A stretch of DNA of 6,111 nucleotides. Source: Geobacter sp. UBA6169. GTDB lineage: Bacteria > Desulfobacterota > Desulfuromonadia > Geobacterales > Pseudopelobacteraceae. Every line of letters begins with the position of its first letter. Position 1 is the stretch's first letter. The notes below the pieces were generated by a model. The model saw nothing but the letters and a program-made list of their open reading frames with translations, was not told the origin of the DNA and ran no database searches. The stretch is from assembly GCA_002422265.1 (NCBI GenBank), contig DIUB01000208.1, forward strand, positions 1-6,111, written 5' to 3'. Made by a program: the position numbers and the translations under genes. Shown piece after piece: positions 1 through 5,678 of this stretch.

Positions 1-366
1 TCATTGCAGCTTCACCGACCCATCCGGCTCAATAATCAGAGTGTAGTTACTCCCGGTCAGGTTGAAACAGCCCAGCCCAAGCCCGGTTTTTACCTTCGGC
101 GACATCCTGAGACTGCCGTTGATATAGATCTCGTAGATACAGGGATCTTTAAGATTGTGAGATATAACCGAGTTTGCATTTACAAGCAGTTCTTCCGGGC
201 TGTTAAGAATGATGCTGTTGGGGTTGATGGTGATAAAGCGGACATAGACATTGTTTCTGCCTCTGTTGTCGAGTGTTATGGTGCTTCCGGCCCAGACGCA
301 GAAGCTTGCGGAAATCAGAAGCAGCATGGAGATGACAATCAATTGTATACATGTTCTCTGTAACAT
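1..366 (-). CDS. Small exported protein of unknown function
   Basis: Complete 121-residue protein. The N-terminus is a typical Sec signal peptide: Arg4, then a hydrophobic stretch over residues 8-24 ending in VWAG, with likely cleavage near residue 26 or 27. The mature part of about 95 residues is rich in beta-forming and Asn/Gly residues, and its only cysteines are Cys76 and Cys100, which could form one disulfide in the periplasm or outside the cell. The start is well supported: AAAGGAGGA (375-383, minus strand) lies 8 nt before the ATG, and the gene ends in TGA at the window edge. It follows the DUF1566 gene by 51 bp in the same direction, so the two may be co-transcribed. I do not recognise the family. 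The alternating hydrophobic pattern suggests a small beta-sandwich, but that is inference. Confidence 0.75.
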   Translation of the reverse strand: MLQRTCIQLIVISMLLLISASFCVWAGSTITLDNRGRNNVYVRFITINPNSIILNSPEELLVNANSVISHNLKDPCIYEIYINGSLRMSPKVKTGLGLGCFNLTGSNYTLIIEPDGSVKLQ

Positions 367-417
367 ATACTGCTTCCTCCTTTCCGGCTAAATGATACGG
401 TACAAGAGCCAAATAAC

Positions 418-849
418 CTACTGTCCGGCACGAACGGGCCATACGTAGGCGTTATCGGCCTTATTGCCGTAGTCCACGAAGCCGCCGCCCACGATCACGT
501 ACCAGGCATTTGAAATGTCACCAAGGTAGGTACTGGAGGACCAGTAGCCGACAGGCTGGACGTTCCTGAATTGGCCTTTTGCAGAAGAGACGGCCTTCAA
601 TTCATATATGGTGGGAAGACGCCAATCGCCAGGCATTGACCTGTCTTTCAGACCGCACTGGCCGTGCGCAAGGCTTTTGGGTCGTGTTGTGGCATCATTC
701 CAATTCATACGTCCCAGACACCCTGCATCCTCCAGCCAGACCAGGCCGTTGACGGTTACGGTGCCGTTGCCGTTATTTACACACCAGGCTGCGCCGGATA
801 CCATCATCAGACTGCAAAACACCATCATGCCAATCGCCAGTTTTTTCAT
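418..849 (-). CDS. Exported DUF1566 / Lcl C-terminal domain protein
   Basis: 143 residues. A signal peptide (MKK followed by a hydrophobic segment to about residue 22) precedes a single DUF1566 (Lcl_C, Pfam PF07603) domain. Hallmarks visible in order are GLVWLED (35-41), WNDA (50-53), GDWRLPTIYEL (75-84), YWSSST (102-107), AWYV (115-118) and the closing VWPVRAG (136-142). Cys44 and Cys65 probably form a disulfide. Lcl in Legionella is a collagen-like adhesin whose C-terminal domain contributes to surface binding; stand-alone copies like this one are common in deltaproteobacteria and their role is mostly unknown. An adhesin or glycan-binding role is inference. AAAGGAG (856-862) sits 6 nt before the ATG and confirms the start; the stop is TAG. 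It lies between two other small exported proteins on the same strand. Confidence 0.88.
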   Translation of the reverse strand: MKKLAIGMMVFCSLMMVSGAAWCVNNGNGTVTVNGLVWLEDAGCLGRMNWNDATTRPKSLAHGQCGLKDRSMPGDWRLPTIYELKAVSSAKGQFRNVQPVGYWSSSTYLGDISNAWYVIVGGGFVDYGNKADNAYVWPVRAGQ

Positions 850-906
850 GGTCAGCTCCTTTGCACATTACTAACTTTGTTGTATTTTTTATTTTGGCAG
901 AATGGA

Positions 907-933
907 TGTTGGGTTGATACAATCAACCCAACA
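907..933. repeat. Perfect 12-bp inverted repeat, REP-like palindrome
   Basis: Arms TGTTGGGTTGAT (907-918) and ATCAACCCAACA (922-933) are exact reverse complements around a 3-nt loop. The core GTTGGGTT/AACCCAAC recurs at 957-984, and resembles a widely scattered intergenic palindrome class in proteobacteria and cyanobacteria that I associate with REP elements and their Y1 (IS200-like, RAYT) transposases. No T-tract follows on either strand, so it is not a classical intrinsic terminator. It lies about 58 bp ahead of the DUF1566 gene start. Confidence 0.7.
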
Positions 934-955
934 AAATCAGCTGTGTAATCGTTTG

Positions 956-985
956 TGTTGGGTTACATAAGACCGGAACCCAACC
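956..985. repeat. Second REP-like palindrome (8-bp arms)
   Basis: GTTGGGTT (957-964) pairs with AACCCAAC (977-984) around a 12-nt loop. The left side begins TGTTGGGTT as in the neighbouring palindrome and the right side ends AACCCAACC. A further partial copy of the core, TGGGTTT, follows at 993-999. Two palindromes with the same core 23 bp apart look like a REP doublet (BIME-like). No transposase gene is visible in the window. Confidence 0.6.
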
Positions 986-1089
986 TGCTTGCTGGGTTTG
1001 AACCTGTTTAAGCGACACCGCAAACCGACATTAAACAAGCCTATGATATTAGCCTGTTACCTGTTGTTACTTATGGGCATATCAAGTAA

Positions 1090-1500
1090 TTATCCACACC
1101 CCAGACATGAACATTTTTTTATCTCAAACTTATCAAAAATTGCCTGACATGCCTTATTCTGTGAGGTTCCCATGGGGAAACTTAATCCTATTTCTCGACC
1201 TCTTCCATGCAAACAGAGCCCGCTATCAGTATCCACGTTCTCAAGACGACATAAATAGTCATCAAAAAGTTTCTTGGCATAGCAAAAGATTTCAACCCGT
1301 TGCAGTTTTTTGTTATCGGTTCTGTGAAATGATGCGGTAAATTTTGTCCACTTTCCCCAATGAGGAATATCAGTGATGGATGCCAACTCCAACACACTTA
1401 CATTACAAACTATTTTTTCTTTTTCCCAGTCGGCTGCTCTGGCGGGCAGAGCTACGAATAAGCACGATGATAGTAGTACGGCAGTAATCAATTGTTTCAT
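1090..1500 (-). CDS. Cysteine-rich exported protein of unknown function
   Basis: 136 residues starting at the ATG at 1498-1500 (MKQLITAV...). This start is chosen because a good ribosome binding site, AAAGGAG (1507-1513), lies 6 nt ahead and because it yields a clean signal peptide with an AxA site, ALPARA then ADW, cleaved after residue 22. The frame stays open to an ATG at 1608, but that extension has no ribosome binding site and would bury the signal peptide. The mature protein of about 114 residues has eight cysteines (32, 73, 84, 96, 118, 130, 132, 135), an even number that fits disulfides in an oxidising compartment, with a terminal cluster KKCSCLGCG. I recognise no family. The spacing does not match a CxxCH haem site. 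A candidate sigma-54 promoter lies 61-80 bp upstream. Confidence 0.75.
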   Translation of the reverse strand: MKQLITAVLLSSCLFVALPARAADWEKEKIVCNVSVLELASITDIPHWGKWTKFTASFHRTDNKKLQRVEIFCYAKKLFDDYLCRLENVDTDSGLCLHGRGREIGLSFPMGTSQNKACQAIFDKFEIKKCSCLGCG

Positions 1501-1560
1501 AAGGTTCTCCTTTGTGCCGGAACACTTGGTTCTCCGTGCGTGCTGATGGTTGCATTTTCT

Positions 1561-1579
1561 AAAGCACAACCAATGCCAA
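1561..1579 (-). promoter_or_regulatory. Candidate sigma-54 (-24/-12) promoter of the Cys-rich gene
   Basis: Read on the minus strand, TTGGCATTGGTTGTGCTTT contains GG (1577-1576) and GC (1565-1564) separated by exactly 10 nt, with TGGCA at -24 and TGCT at -12. The sigma-54 consensus is TGGCAC-N5-TTGCW; the main deviation here is G for the first T of TTGC. Transcription would start near 1552 and give a leader of about 52 nt holding the ribosome binding site. The neighbouring response regulator is a sigma-54 activator, which makes the motif more plausible. Motif by eye only. Confidence 0.5.
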
Positions 1580-1719
1580 CCGCCCCATGACGAACCGCAA
1601 AGACGCAAGATGTTTTGCTTAATGCCGAAATATCAAGCTGTTAGATATTACTAACGTGTAAAAAAGGACACCGCTCAGCAACAAATCAGGCGTAATGGCA
1701 GGAGGTTTTGGGCAGTGGA

Positions 1720-1737
1720 TGTGATAGCTCTATCACA
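1720..1737. promoter_or_regulatory. 18-bp palindrome, probable protein-binding site
   Basis: TGTGATAG (1720-1727) and CTATCACA (1730-1737) are perfect 8-bp arms around CT. A further half-site, CTATCAC (1761-1767), lies 31 bp from the right arm, close to three helical turns, in the same orientation. It could be an operator of the plus-strand toxin-antitoxin remnant, or an upstream activator site for the minus-strand sigma-54 promoter, whose predicted start is about 175 bp away. The sequence alone does not decide between these. Confidence 0.5.
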
Positions 1738-1807
1738 AACAAGAGAAGGGCGTAACAGAACTATCACGCATGGGATGTTGTTACGGTCAAAGACATCTAT
1801 AAATCTG

Positions 1808-1821
1808 ATTGTCATGACAAT
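1808..1821. promoter_or_regulatory. 14-bp perfect palindrome, probable operator
   Basis: ATTGTCATGACAAT is a perfect palindrome ending 44 bp before the ATG at 1866. Antitoxins of the ribbon-helix-helix class usually repress their own operon by binding such a site over the promoter. A weak plus-strand promoter, ATGACA (1814-1819), an 18-nt spacer and GATTAT (1838-1843), would overlap it; an alternative -10 is TATAAA at 1798-1803. The binding protein appears to be gone from this locus. Confidence 0.45.
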
Positions 1822-1843
1822 GTCGGTACAGCATGGCGATTAT
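1814..1843 (+). promoter_or_regulatory. Weak candidate housekeeping promoter of the broken toxin operon
   Basis: ATGACA (1814-1819, five of six bases of TTGACA) and GATTAT (1838-1843, four of six of TATAAT) are 18 nt apart. The -35 box lies inside the 14-bp palindrome, as expected for an autorepressed operon. The match is mediocre and rests mostly on position. Confidence 0.25.
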
Positions 1844-1853
1844 AGAACGTAAC

Positions 1854-1865
1854 AAAGGAGTAAGC
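1854..1865 (+). promoter_or_regulatory. Ribosome binding site serving an orphan start codon
   Basis: AAAGGAG (1854-1860) with a 5-nt spacer precedes ATG at 1866. That ATG reads only 14 codons (MATTTGNDSGSACN) before TGA at 1908-1910, in a different frame from the acetyltransferase fragment. A signal this good ahead of a dead reading frame suggests it once served a real first gene, probably the antitoxin. Confidence 0.6.
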
Positions 1866-2136
1866 ATGGCAACTACCACCGGTAATGATTCTGGCTCGGC
1901 TTGCAATTGACCGTAAACATCAAAGCGCCGGACTTGGTCGTGCCCTGCTCAAAGATGCTTTGCTGCGAACCGTTCAGGCTGCCGATATTGCTGGTATTCG
2001 AGCGGTCCTGGTACATGCCAAGGATGACGCCGCCCGTAACTGGTATCTGAACTGGGGTTTCGAGCCGAGCCCCACTGACCCGTACCACCTGTTTCTCTTG
2101 ATTAAAGAGCTGGCAAAGATCGCGGGGCGTCCGTAA
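1866..2136 (+). pseudogene. Truncated GNAT acetyltransferase (TacT-like toxin) fused out of frame to a lost antitoxin start
   Basis: The frame ending in TAA at 2134-2136 encodes the C-terminal half of a GNAT N-acetyltransferase of the type found as toxins beside DUF1778 antitoxins; known members (TacT, AtaT) acetylate charged tRNAs. Visible from the ATG at 1885 are LARLAID, the acetyl-CoA pyrophosphate loop HQSAGLG (residues 12-18, Q-x-x-G-x-G), RALLVHAK-like beta strand (39-46), and WYLNWGFEPSP (53-63) with the likely catalytic Tyr54. Family members usually have about 160-170 residues; only 83 remain, so the N-terminal half is missing. The similarity runs upstream of the 1885 ATG (LPPV, from 1873) to an in-frame TAA at 1861-1863, so the ATG is internal. 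The good ribosome binding site feeds the ATG at 1866 in another frame. Probably non-functional. It converges on the response regulator gene with 5 bp between stops. Confidence 0.8.
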
Positions 2137-2141
2137 TCCCC

Positions 2142-3536
2142 TCACGCTTCCTCCTCACCTTCCAGACTGTCTATCTGCAGATCCCGCATCTTTTTCCAGA
2201 GTGTCCGGCGGCAGATGCCAAGCCGGTCAGCGGCAGCGGACTTTCTCCCCTCTGTTTCTTCAAGTGCCCGGGTAATCAGGTTACGTTCCAGGGAGCGCAG
2301 CTGTTCCTGCAGCGAGTCGGAGCTGTCGATCTGGATTGCCGCCTCACCGGCGGATGTTTCCTGCAGCTCCTGGGGGAGGTGAACGGTGTCTATGGTTGAT
2401 TCCGGGCAGAGGGTTGCGCCTGCCTCAAGGGCATGTTTCAGTTCGCGGACATTGCCGGGATAGTTGTAGGCATAGAGGGCTGCCGCCGCTTCCGGGGTCA
2501 GTTTGATCCCCCCCCTGCCGTTGCGTTTGCTGAAATCATCAAGAAAATGCCGTGCAAGAATCTGGATATCGGAACGACGCTCGCGGAGCGGCGGGATCTG
2601 CAGCAACAGCACATGAATACGGTAGTAGAGATCCTGCCTGAAGGCTCCGGCGGCAATCGCTGCTTTCAGATTCCGTGATGTGGCAAAGAGGAACCGCACA
2701 TCCAGCGGCACACGGCTGTTTCCGCCCACTCGCTCAACAGTCCGCTCTTCAAGCACACGCAGAAGTTTTGCCTGGATGGCAAGGGGCATGTCACCGATTT
2801 CGTCGAAAAGCACTGTCCCGCCGTTGGCTGCCTCCAGTTTTCCCGTTCTACGGGCAGCTGCACCGGTAAAGGCCCCTTTTTCATGGCCAAACAGTTCCGA
2901 TTCAAAAAGGGTTTCCGGGATGGCGGCACAGTTGATCTTGATGAACGGTTTATTCCTGCGGGTACTGAGGGTGCAAAGGGCATCGGCTGCCAGTTCCTTG
3001 CCGGTGCCGGTTTCGCCCAGAATCAGTACGGAAGCGTCTGAACAGGCCACGGCACGGATTTTGTCGCACAGCGCCTTGATGGCCGGACTCTCCCCGGTAA
3101 TATTCTGCAGAAACCGCTTTCCGTGCAGTTCTTCCCGTAACTGGCTGTTTTCCTCCTCCAGGCGGGCCTGCTCCGTAAATTTGTCGATGGTGATCTGCAG
3201 CTCCTCAGGGTCAAACGGCTTGGTAATATAGTCAAAGGCACCCAGCCGCATCGCCTCCACTGCGGTCTTGACATTAGCGAAGGCGGTCATGACGATCACG
3301 CAGCACGCGGAACGCAGCTCCTTCACTTCGGCAACCATATCCAGCCCTCCCTTGCCCCCCGGCATTACCAGATCGGTAATAACCAGATCGTGCAGCCTTT
3401 TTTTGAACAGGTACAGGCCGTCTGCAGCGTTACCGGCTGCATCAACACGATGCCCCATATCTTTCAAGACGGCACAGAGTCCAAGCCTGATCGACGGTTC
3501 ATCTTCAATCACCAATATGTTCATGGTCTTTTTCAT
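2142..3536 (-). CDS. NtrC-family sigma-54-dependent response regulator
   Basis: 464 residues in three domains. The receiver (about 5-120) has the acidic pair Glu11/Asp12, phospho-acceptor Asp55, Thr84 and Lys106. The AAA+ sigma-54 activation domain (about 145-370) has Walker A GETGTGKE (174-181), the sigma-54-contacting GAFTGA loop (221-226), Walker B TVLFDE (241-246), arginine-finger region FRQDLYYR (299-306) and sensor II GNVREL (361-366). The C-terminal Fis-type helix-turn-helix is at about 411-455. All key residues are intact, so it should be a working ATPase that opens sigma-54 promoters when phosphorylated. It begins 6 bp after the kinase stop, has a poor ribosome binding site and is probably translationally coupled; a second ATG at codon 5 is an alternative start. 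The partner is almost certainly the upstream kinase. Targets are unknown; two candidate sigma-54 promoters lie in the window. Confidence 0.95.
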   Translation of the reverse strand: MKKTMNILVIEDEPSIRLGLCAVLKDMGHRVDAAGNAADGLYLFKKRLHDLVITDLVMPGGKGGLDMVAEVKELRSACCVIVMTAFANVKTAVEAMRLGAFDYITKPFDPEELQITIDKFTEQARLEEENSQLREELHGKRFLQNITGESPAIKALCDKIRAVACSDASVLILGETGTGKELAADALCTLSTRRNKPFIKINCAAIPETLFESELFGHEKGAFTGAAARRTGKLEAANGGTVLFDEIGDMPLAIQAKLLRVLEERTVERVGGNSRVPLDVRFLFATSRNLKAAIAAGAFRQDLYYRIHVLLLQIPPLRERRSDIQILARHFLDDFSKRNGRGGIKLTPEAAAALYAYNYPGNVRELKHALEAGATLCPESTIDTVHLPQELQETSAGEAAIQIDSSDSLQEQLRSLERNLITRALEETEGRKSAAADRLGICRRTLWKKMRDLQIDSLEGEEEA

Positions 3537-3542
3537 AACATA

Positions 3543-5426
3543 CTACCCGCCAGCCTGTGCTTGAAGTGGAATAAGCATCTGAAAGCAGCTGCCCTTGCCG
3601 GGCTCAGTCGTTGCGGTAATTGTTCCGCCGTGGGCTTCAACAACACTTTTACAGATCGAAAGCCCCAGGCCGGTACCTGTGCCGTTGGCCCTGGTGCTGA
3701 AAAAAGGTTCAAATATCTTCGGCAAAATATCAGGTGGTATACCGACGCCGGTATCTGTGATCGAAAGTTCACACCACTGATTGCTGCGTACGGCCCTGAT
3801 GGTGAGCGTACCTCCCCCCGGCATTGCATGCTGCGCATTCAGCAGCAGATTTATCAGAGCATGGCCCATCTTCATCTCATCCATGAGCATGGGTGGAATG
3901 GACTCATCTATCTGCATGATCACCTCCACCTTCCCCTTTTCCAGCTGATAGCGACACAAGCTCAGCATGTTATCAAGCAGGGTACGAAGCTGAACCGGCC
4001 CAAGCTCTGTGGCAGACATGCGAGACAGATTAAGCAGTTGCGCGACAGTTTCCCTGATCTTTCTCAACCCGCCCTTGACTACCGTAATCAGCTCATCCCG
4101 CTGAGGGTCGTCTGCAGGCAGCGCGATGATACTGTTGAAACAGAGCATAACGCCTGTCAACGGATTGTTCACCTCATGGGCAACACCGGCGGCCATCTCG
4201 CCCACCAGCACCCTGGCGCCGGCCCGGATCATCTCAGCCTCCACCTGTTCCTTTTCACGCATGATAGTGCCGATACGGTCGGCAAGGGCACGGGAGAGCA
4301 GCACCACCTCCAGCAACGACCCCAGCATCATGCCGTACCACGAGATGAAGGTATGAGTATGAAATACCATGTTATTAACCGCAAAGATGGACAGGCTGAC
4401 GTAAAAGCAGATGCGGGCAGCCAGATAGTAGCGGGCAGGTCTGAAACCGCTGCTGTAGCAGGAAACACCTGCTGCGGTTGCCAGCAGGGCGGCAATAAGC
4501 GTGTGGGCGTTAAGCAAGGTCAGCACAGGCTTGACGTCCAGGAAAGGCACCACAAAGAGCAACACTGTGTCAATGACGATCAGCCCCAGCAGCAGGCGAT
4601 CCATCAGCGGGGCATGCTGTTTGGTGTTCAGGAAACGGCGCGAAAACAAGAGCGAGACGATCGAGGGACCAAGGATCAGCAGACGCAGGATCTGATTATC
4701 AAGATCAGGCCAGCTGGGGAAGAGATACTGCCTCAAAAAACCGTGCAGCGACATCTGCAAGAAGGCAAACAGGAAGATATAGGCGACAAAATAGAGATAC
4801 ACCCGATCTTTGAACAGGGCAAAGAGGTACAGGTTGTAGAGCGCCATGGTCAGCATGACACCGAAGTAAAGGCCGTAGCAGAGCAAGGCAAGTGCGTTCT
4901 GGCTGAAGAAGGTATCCTGTGCCTTGATCACAAGGGGAAACGTCAGGATACTTCCCACTGATGCCCGTATGTAAAAGGTCGTCGGTTCATTGGCAACCGG
5001 CAGGGAAAAAAACGGATTCCGGTGAGGGAGCGGAGCCCAGGGGGTTTCCGGGCTGTAGAAGTAGCGTTGCATCCGGTATGTGCCATTCGGGGCGTGTATG
5101 AACAGATCAAAGCTGTTCATCAACGGGAACGGCTGTTCCAGCAGCCAGTTGCCCAGTGCCGGGTTCCGATCGGCAACCGTGAACCGAAGCCAGTAGACCG
5201 TATCACCCAGCCCGAAGTTGGGAACAGCCCGGTTGCTGCGGATAAACCTCTCTTCATGATCACCGGATATGACATCCGTGATGGTCAGCTTTCCGGAAGG
5301 GTCTTCCAGAAACTCAATGGCAGCTCCAATGGAACGGGACTCTTCGCCGATATCCAGAAACACGGTTTCGGCGATGGCCGGCAATGCCATGAACAGCAAG
5401 CAGGTAAAAAGCAGAAGCGTACGCAT
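3543..5426 (-). CDS. 7TMR-DISM membrane sensor histidine kinase
   Basis: 627 residues. A signal peptide (1-19, ALPAIA then E) is followed by a periplasmic region, about 21-165, of the 7TMR-DISMED2 type (carbohydrate-binding-like fold; YWLRFTV at 78-84, FYIRASVGS at 151-159). About seven hydrophobic helices (roughly 175-378) form the 7TMR-DISM module, then a charged linker (379-405). The kinase core has the H-box GVAHEVNNPLTG with phospho-acceptor His417, N-box around Asn526 and Asn530, G1 DTGVGIP (558-564), F-box FEPFFSTR (572-579) and G2 GTGTGLGLS (582-590). The HEVNNP box is of the NtrB-like type that usually partners NtrC-family regulators, matching the next gene. It lacks PAS or receiver domains. 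The ATG is 11 bp after the lipoprotein stop without a visible ribosome binding site, suggesting coupling. Ligand unknown. Confidence 0.95.
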   Translation of the reverse strand: MRTLLLFTCLLFMALPAIAETVFLDIGEESRSIGAAIEFLEDPSGKLTITDVISGDHEERFIRSNRAVPNFGLGDTVYWLRFTVADRNPALGNWLLEQPFPLMNSFDLFIHAPNGTYRMQRYFYSPETPWAPLPHRNPFFSLPVANEPTTFYIRASVGSILTFPLVIKAQDTFFSQNALALLCYGLYFGVMLTMALYNLYLFALFKDRVYLYFVAYIFLFAFLQMSLHGFLRQYLFPSWPDLDNQILRLLILGPSIVSLLFSRRFLNTKQHAPLMDRLLLGLIVIDTVLLFVVPFLDVKPVLTLLNAHTLIAALLATAAGVSCYSSGFRPARYYLAARICFYVSLSIFAVNNMVFHTHTFISWYGMMLGSLLEVVLLSRALADRIGTIMREKEQVEAEMIRAGARVLVGEMAAGVAHEVNNPLTGVMLCFNSIIALPADDPQRDELITVVKGGLRKIRETVAQLLNLSRMSATELGPVQLRTLLDNMLSLCRYQLEKGKVEVIMQIDESIPPMLMDEMKMGHALINLLLNAQHAMPGGGTLTIRAVRSNQWCELSITDTGVGIPPDILPKIFEPFFSTRANGTGTGLGLSICKSVVEAHGGTITATTEPGKGSCFQMLIPLQAQAGG

Positions 5427-5437
5427 ATATGAACAGG

Positions 5438-5644
5438 TCAGAATAGCGGTGGTCCGTCCGGCAGCTTCGATGAGTCAATCCCTTCGCACAGGCCATTATG
5501 GATGGTCAGATTTCCCTGTGCATCAAGCATTACGGTCCAGATGGTGTCGTAATCCGTACTGATCCAGCCGCCATCACTGCAGGCAAAGAGAACAACAAGG
5601 GGAAGCAACAGCAAAAGGGAGCGGGCAGGTCGGATGAGAGTCAT
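5438..5644 (-). CDS. Small lipoprotein, first gene of the kinase operon
   Basis: 68 residues. A hydrophobic leader (MTLIRPARS then Leu/Val-rich) ends in the lipobox LFAC, with Cys22 as the lipidated residue, giving a mature lipoprotein of only 47 residues. Serine at +2 favours outer-membrane placement by the enterobacterial Lol rule, which may not hold here. One further cysteine, Cys53, and the segment TIWTVMLDAQGNLTIHNG (34-51) look like a short beta hairpin. AAGGAA (5651-5656) lies 6 nt before the ATG and the stop is TGA. It is placed 11 bp ahead of the kinase on the same strand, so it may present or sense a signal for the kinase's periplasmic domain; that is inference from position. No family recognised. 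Confidence 0.75.
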   Translation of the reverse strand: MTLIRPARSLLLLLPLVVLFACSDGGWISTDYDTIWTVMLDAQGNLTIHNGLCEGIDSSKLPDGPPLF

Positions 5645-5678
5645 GGGGATTTCCTTGTTTACGTGCGCTGCAGGCCCA

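Larger units (their letters stand above)
1501..1865. other. 365-bp divergent intergenic region with regulatory motifs
   Basis: No convincing intact gene lies here. The left part serves the minus-strand Cys-rich gene (ribosome binding site 1507-1513, candidate sigma-54 promoter 1561-1579). The right part serves the broken plus-strand toxin operon (palindromes at 1720-1737 and 1808-1821, ribosome binding site 1854-1860). Extra repeats are CGTAACA at 1751-1757 and 1848-1854 with its complement TGTTACG at 1779-1785, a third CTATCAC at 1761-1767, and a weak dyad GTTAG/CTAAC at 1640-1655. The 7-mers are dense enough to suggest protein binding, but which gene each site serves is unknown. Confidence 0.6.

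Noticed and set aside
907..985. Intrinsic terminator after the Cys-rich gene
   Set aside because: The hairpins are strong but neither is followed by a T-run on the minus or plus strand, so they are listed as REP-like repeats.
1501..1608. A 36-codon N-terminal extension of the Cys-rich gene starting at the ATG at 1608
   Set aside because: It has no ribosome binding site, would bury a perfect signal peptide, and overlaps the candidate sigma-54 promoter. The ATG at 1500 has an ideal AAAGGAG ahead of it.
1720..1737. CRP/FNR-type binding site (TGTGA...TCACA)
   Set aside because: The half-sites are separated by 8 nt, whereas CRP sites have 6, so the canonical spacing is not met.
1715..1852. A 45-codon plus-strand frame from GTG with GGAGG 9 nt upstream
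   Set aside because: The peptide has no recognisable feature and the frame runs through both palindromes. The frame is open from 1655, so the length is unremarkable; it is probably chance.
1866..1910. 14-codon peptide MATTTGNDSGSACN as a genuine gene
   Set aside because: Despite the good ribosome binding site, it is better explained as the remnant of an antitoxin start read into out-of-frame toxin sequence.
2124..2141. Hairpin GGGG/CCCC as a terminator between the toxin remnant and the regulator
   Set aside because: Only four pairs with a 10-nt loop and no T-tract on either side; too weak to call.
3390..4961. Long open frame (523 codons) on the plus strand opposite the kinase and regulator
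   Set aside because: It is a His/Gln-rich translation antisense to well-conserved kinase domains, crosses two real genes and shows no recognisable domain. It is a coding shadow.
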